A program made the position numbers and the translations under genes. The notes under the pieces were generated by a model that worked only from the letters and a program-made list of their open reading frames with translations, ran no database searches and was not told the DNA's origin. DNA of 64,000 nt from Cristatella mucedo. Taxonomy: Eukaryota > Bryozoa > Phylactolaemata > Cristatellidae. This document shows, one piece after another, positions 32,769 to 64,000 of this stretch. The stretch is from assembly GCA_009760855.2 (NCBI GenBank), contig WPIO01000007.1, positions 5,082,501-5,146,500 of the forward strand, in the 5' to 3' direction. The first letter of the stretch is position 1. Every line of letters starts with the position of its first letter.

Positions 32769-33962
32769 TTGGCTATTGATGCCATGTCAGTCAAATATGG
32801 CTATTCACTGTTCGCTTGCTCTGCAATTCATGTTAACTAATGTGGTTGTTTTAGGCTCATGCACTGCCAAACTTCTAAAGATGCTACTCTTTATTGTTGT
32901 TCGCTAAACTCTCACTAATTCGAGAGCGGCACAAAGCATTCTGTAAGCGTACTGTTGAACCTGACGTCTAGAGTACCACACCAAAACCCGAGAATTTTAA
33001 AATATCGCCCTGGCCACAAAGCTAGGTTTAGTGGAACAATAGGGATTTAGATTGTTTTGGGCATAATGTATTAGGAAAACACTTTGTATCCTATGATAAA
33101 AGTGGAAGTCTGTTGCCGAGTGAAATTAGGACACCAAATTTACGTGTCGGGTCAACTGGCCCAGAAAAATTCCAGTCTGTCAAAGTGTTAAAGCCTATTT
33201 TAGAACTAGCCACACATTCACTTAGTACAGCCAAGGTCAAGGAAGGCCTATGTGCAATCTTAGCTACGTAAATATACAATCCGGAATAGAAACGACTCGC
33301 AGAGCCATTAGCAACAGTGTACGTATTCAACTCTCTTATAACTTCGCTGGGAAGTAAGATGTTGGGTTTACTCACTTGAATCGACTTTCGAAGGTTGCAT
33401 ATGTTATGACGCTTGCATTTAGCATTGAAGTTCAACTCCAATAACTACCAGACAACTTGCTTATTAATTAATGGAAGCTTAATAAGAACCCATTTGCTGG
33501 CATTTATTTTATTCTTTACGGTAAGCTTAGTAATAAGGGCGATGTTAAATTTTGACCACAAGTCCCAAGAAGCTGATGAGGATAAAGGCATGCTAATCTT
33601 TGCTTTCTTAAACAATCTTCCGGAGACTTACTAGAACATGACATTGGCCAGGGCAGGCCACTCATGTTCTGCACCTCTAGGCTTTTTAATGTTAGAAAAC
33701 CTGGTTTCACAGCTATCAGGCCATAGCCTAAACAGCAGCTGTGTCAGTGTATGCTCGAATGATCTCTTTTGACTTCAATCGACGTGCACGTTTTCAAAAT
33801 AAAATATGGCCAGAGGGATATTGCTTGGCCATCGAGCCAGCAGTGACTACACGTGCCCACATACATGTGCACACGTGTCTCGCTCATACATAGACGCCGT
33901 GCTTGCACACCGCCGATGCCATTACCAGTTCAACGGTCCGTTCTGACCTTAGGTAGCTGTTT
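32769..33962. other. Intergenic, unidentified minus-strand frame
   Basis: A 116-codon minus-strand open frame (33,091-33,441) with ordinary amino-acid composition, and a further short frame at 33,516-33,710. I recognise neither; a decayed retroelement ORF is possible. Confidence 0.35.
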
Positions 33963-34050
33963 TCACTCGCCTACAGTGGGCAAGAAATAAATGCTGCTGA
34001 AGGACTCGAACCCACGATCCGGGCTGAGACCAAGGCTTCTTAGTGCTTCA
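33963..34050 (-). mobile_element. SINE family A copy, partial (left of inverted pair)
   Basis: Reversed CTACAGTGGGCAAGAAATAA and B-box complement GGACTCGAACCC; the head is partial. Confidence 0.75.
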
Positions 34051-34186
34051 CTGGGCCGCGATAGCTCCCCCCAGGAGGTAAGGTGCTCACTCATCACTAC
34101 CGAGGTAGTGGGTTCGAATCCCGCTTTTGCTCTAGCCGATAAGGCTTTTCTGCGGTTACACAAACGAAGCTGCTAAAATCAGCTAA
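34051..34186 (+). mobile_element. SINE family A copy (right of inverted pair)
   Basis: Head GGCCGCGATAGCTCCCCCCA, B-box GGTTCGAATCC, shortened body and tail GCTGCTAAAATCAGCTAAG. It resembles the 24,131 variant. Confidence 0.85.
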
Positions 34187-34731
34187 GAATTTTTTTGGCT
34201 AGGACCCAGTAGGGGACATTACACAGTTGAAGAATTCCGATGAGTTATTGCAAGCTAAGAATACCTGCCAGCCAAGAACAGTGCACAAACCAATGATAAT
34301 GGAAGCTTCCAGGTGTCTGGCGGTTCCCACAGGCAGCCATTGGCCAGGGGGCAGTGCTGAGGAACTGACGTTCTAAATACGAGCAGTGGCAAAGGGCCAG
34401 CTGGTGGGGCATTCGACTTCTCTCACCTATCGGAAGAAGGCAACGACCTTATCCAAAGTCCAGGCAAGTTGCATGCATTTTGTTCGGACACGTCGAGACA
34501 CTACCGACTTAGTTTCGAATAAAAACCACGATGACTCGCAACCACGTTTTATTATTTGCGGGTCTTGCCCTCCTACATGAAAATAAAAGGGACCCTAGAA
34601 GAAAACTCTAGCACTGCCTCTGAATACGAGTCTTCTACTTTTGCACACCTGTTAAGGTATTTATTACTGTACAGGGAGGGTCAGGGCGTAAAGAAGCCAA
34701 CGGAGTTGTTTTAGCATGGCTCTAAATGTAT

Positions 34732-34737
34732 TTTATT
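34732..34737 (-). terminator. Candidate polyadenylation signal for CK1-gamma
   Basis: AATAAA on the minus strand about 870 nt beyond the CK1-gamma stop codon. It would give a 3' UTR running from 35,609 to roughly 34,715. It is a lone hexamer match with no transcript evidence. Confidence 0.35.
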
Positions 34738-35609
34738 GCTGTCTCTAGAGCTTGCCAGGAAGAAGCAACAGTACACAACCGTAGTTTCGTACACCGTCTG
34801 GAGGTACAACAGTGGAATGCTAGCACATTTCCTCCAGGATACACACAAAACAAGCAGGTCTTATTCGAACCTGCAGTGGTCAGTCTGCAGCGGCACGGGC
34901 GGGTGACTGGGCGACTTGGTGTGCTATAAAGCAGAGTGGAGTGGAAATCTCCAACGAAGAGGAGAGAGAGTGTGGTACCAAGACGCAGCTCATGACGGCA
35001 GCCGTGAGAACATTTATGCAAGCGTCTCCACGTGAGCAGCCGTCACAGCTGCCATGGTGCTGCAGGCAGCGCCCTCGGTGGCTGCAGCGTGGCTGGCCTT
35101 GCGAAAGGTGCCCAGGTCACCTGGGCGAGTCTGGCGGCGAGCTCCAAAGAGGCACGTGCTGCTGCCGTCGCCGCCAGGCCGTACGACTCTCCAAAACACC
35201 TCCAGCGCAGGCACTGTGCTAAGTGCTATCACGGCGAGGCAGCCTTGCAATGCATGGCATTGTCATACCCCTTCGTATACGCCCTTCGGCTGTCTGTGAG
35301 CGCGCTCACGGCCTCTGCACGAAGCCGCCTTAGGCCCTCCGACGACTGTGCCACGCAGGCCCACGCACACCCCCATGCTAGCAAGGCGAATAATACAAAG
35401 GCCACCGCGTGTCACAGGCGGCTGCATTAATGCAGCAGCGGCAGTAGCCCGCGCGGGCCAGTGACAGGCCACCTGGCAGAGTGAGTGCGAGGACGGCATA
35501 TGGCGGCGGTGGCATAGTAATGGTGATGTTGATGGAGGCAGCTACGACGGTGGCATTGCCGGCGGCTGCGACGCTGGCACCTCGGACCGAGGTGACAGCC
35601 TCAGCGGTC

Positions 35610-61980
<26,371 letters not shown>

Positions 61981-62573
61981 GAGAGTCCTCCGTCAAGCAA
62001 AGACGATCGGCATTTACAAGTGCTTACCATTCATTTTCGGCCTCAAACGTCTGCGAACGACCCGAAACGAAAAATCGTTACTATTTACACACTAAAGTTC
62101 GCATCACCAACTGCCGCAGTGACTCGAGTCGCCAAGAGGGTCGAGCGGTTTCGGAAAAAACAATCCTCGAGAAGCGCAGCTTTCACAGAACCCCGATTCA
62201 AAGGAGCACAGTCTACTCGTCGAGGGGCGGTTGGTAGCTGACGAAGGAAGCTCGCTGAGTACAGCCGCGCCGGATCCAGAGGAAACGACGAGCTACCTCG
62301 CGCTTCCCGATCGCCGGGATGTATTCCTGCGCCGTGTGACCGGATGTGAAGCAGGACACAGTACAATATACAAGTTAAATTGAAATTAAATTCTATAAAG
62401 ATTCTATGTTAATACTGCTATCAAAATTCCGTAAGATGCGTCAATACGGCAAGCAGCACCGAGGACACACTCAGTGTCCGGCGATGCATGAAAGCCAATA
62501 GTTTGATCACGTGATCACTCGGATTGCTTGCTCAACAGTGCGTCTGCTAGGACGTGGACGTTGTGCGTTGGAC
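61981..62573. promoter_or_regulatory. CK1-gamma upstream region, possible bidirectional promoter
   Basis: About 590 bp between the CK1-gamma start codon and a short plus-strand reading frame. It is CpG-bearing close to the gene. It contains a perfect 14-bp palindrome, TGATCACGTGATCA (62504-62517), centred on a CACGTG E-box, and a CCAAT motif at 62495-62499. No TATA box is evident. Confidence 0.4.
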
Positions 62574-62645
62574 ATGGCTACGAACAATGCTTTTGATGGA
62601 GGCAACCATTATTGGTCACTTAACAAGCAGAAATATTTTGCGTGA
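62574..62645 (+). other. Short plus-strand reading frame, possible first exon
   Basis: A 23-codon frame starting MATNNAFDGGNHYWSLNKQK with a good initiation context (ACATGG), placed divergently from CK1-gamma. I do not recognise it and found no convincing donor, so it may be chance or a leader exon. Confidence 0.15.
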
Positions 62646-63604
62646 TGAAAAATATGGTTGCATTCCATAATCACCGTAGCTTCGATGCCCTGCCATGCTT
62701 CACCCTGGCCCCTTCTCTCAGGCCTCCCCCCTTACGGCTTCCATGTGGCTTCGGTTGGGGCATCCCGGTAGAATGCCTAAAATATCTTACCCGAAGAAAT
62801 TTATCTAGCACAATGCAGTCATTTTATTAGTCTATACAGCTGCATTTGTATTTGCATATCGATTTTAGAGAATACAATTGCATAATATAGACTGGCATGT
62901 TTGACTAGTTAACACCTACAAGAAGCTATTCATGCTTATCGACTACCATGGTCCGAGCAACCGACGCCAGATCAACTTGCTCTAAAAACTATTTCAAGGT
63001 GTAAAATAGATAAGCATGGTTAAGATCATAATGAAATACGCAGAAATTAACGTGTTTATATCCCTGCTGCTGTGCAGACTCAGAAAACGAATGAGATTGT
63101 AGCTCGTGGTATTTCTTCCGGGTGGGCATGTTTCTTACCATATTGCCTATCGTGGCATTGTTCATATGACCGTTGGATTCTCGAAATATCCATCCACTGC
63201 TTAGACGTCAGCCTGTGCAGATACTATACTCTCTCTCCGTCTCTCTCGGTCTCTTTCAATCTGTCCTCTCTATCCCCTCTCATCTCTACCTCACCTTCAT
63301 TCTATTCTGTGTGATCCTCACTGTCTATTTCTCTCTGAACTTCCTCCCCTCTCCATCCATGTCACTCCTCTGCCTCCACTTGGAGTTTCTGGCATTTGTC
63401 CCTCAACGAATGGTTTGCTTAAACAATGTGAAGATCATAAGTACATTAGCTGGCCAAAATCGTGCCTGTTGCCACATACACGGCTGATATATAGTAAAAG
63501 CATATCAAAGTGGCTTCCAAACCACCTATAATTTATGCACAGGAGAATCTGACTCTCGACATTCGTTTTTCGTTGAAAAATGTAGTTAATTGATTGCTTT
63601 GAAA
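62646..63604. other. No gene recognised
   Basis: Contains a pyrimidine-rich stretch (about 63,220-63,370) and no supported exon. Confidence 0.5.
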
Positions 63605-64000
63605 TAATGATAATACATTTGCATAGTGCCCCAGAGACCTTCATCTTTTTCTAAGCACTTTAAATATGCTGTAAAAGAAGCATGATCATATGCTCAGGAA
63701 AAGTCACAATGTCAAAAAGAATAACATAGTTAGGGGTGACATGCACGGAATCAGGATGCAAAGCTGGATAGTGGCAGCATGCACAATATCAGCATGCATA
63801 AGCACACAACGGATGAATCACACGGACCCACTAGATGTTGCCACAAATAGGTGTTTTAGCTTCTTTTTAAATTACATCACGTCAGAGGATGTTGAAACGT
63901 CAGCCAGGAGTTGATTTCTGGCTTTGGTAGCACACAAACTAAAGGCATGGTTGCCAAAGGATTTAAGGTTCGTACGACGTGTAAGCTAAACGATTTGATT
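63605..64000 (-). mobile_element. LINE 3' end running off the window
   Basis: Reversed tail ATAATGATAATACATTTGC, the CACTTTAAATATGCTG 3' UTR, and the start of the ORF C-terminus near 63,830-64,000. Diverged. Confidence 0.8.

Noticed and set aside
63072-63487. Plus-strand frame TQKTNEIVARG considered as exon 2 of the divergent frame
   Set aside because: The phase does not join the 62,574 frame and the remainder is low-complexity Leu/Ser.

Overview
This is a 64 kb piece of an animal nuclear genome, most likely an invertebrate. It holds two intron-rich host genes, both on the minus strand, set in a dense litter of non-LTR retrotransposon fragments, tRNA-derived SINEs and simple repeats. Long introns with GT-AG (and one GC-AG) boundaries, split codons that rejoin in frame, tRNA-headed SINEs and L2/CR1-like LINEs all point to a metazoan. 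I cannot name the species. Nothing bacterial or phage-like is present, and there is no CRISPR array.

Right half (35,610-61,980, minus): a complete casein kinase 1 gamma gene. I joined ten coding exons by hand. All splice phases agree and the product is 409 residues: a variable N-terminus, a full CK1 kinase domain, and a short divergent tail ending in a cysteine cluster plus basic residues, as expected for the palmitoylated CK1-gamma membrane anchor. One intron uses a GC donor.

Left half (6,777-19,420, minus): TRIP4 (activating signal cointegrator 1). Nine coding exons give the N-terminus, the C2HC5-type zinc finger, the conserved middle region and the start of the ASCH domain (455 residues plus a split codon). 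I found no later ASCH exons, so the 3' end probably lies left of position 1. From memory, CSNK1G1 and TRIP4 are also near neighbours on human chromosome 15, so this looks like an old linkage. The order of transcription is CK1-gamma then TRIP4, both leftward.

Between the genes (19,421-35,609) there are about 16 kb of LINE fragments in both orientations. These include a nested insertion, a decayed piece of an R2-like element, SINEs and short tandem repeats. The introns carry the same families. Two SINE families recur. Family A has a tRNA-like head and ends in a TTAAATCAGCTA-type tail. Family B has a tRNA-like head joined to a tail that copies the 3' end of the local LINE, which suggests it is moved by that LINE. 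To the right of the CK1-gamma start codon (61,981-64,000) lies a possible shared promoter with a palindromic E-box, then another LINE fragment at the edge.

The two genes belong to different processes: CK1-gamma acts in membrane-associated Wnt/LRP6 phosphorylation and vesicle traffic, TRIP4 in transcription coactivation and ribosome rescue. Their adjacency is not evidence of a joint pathway.
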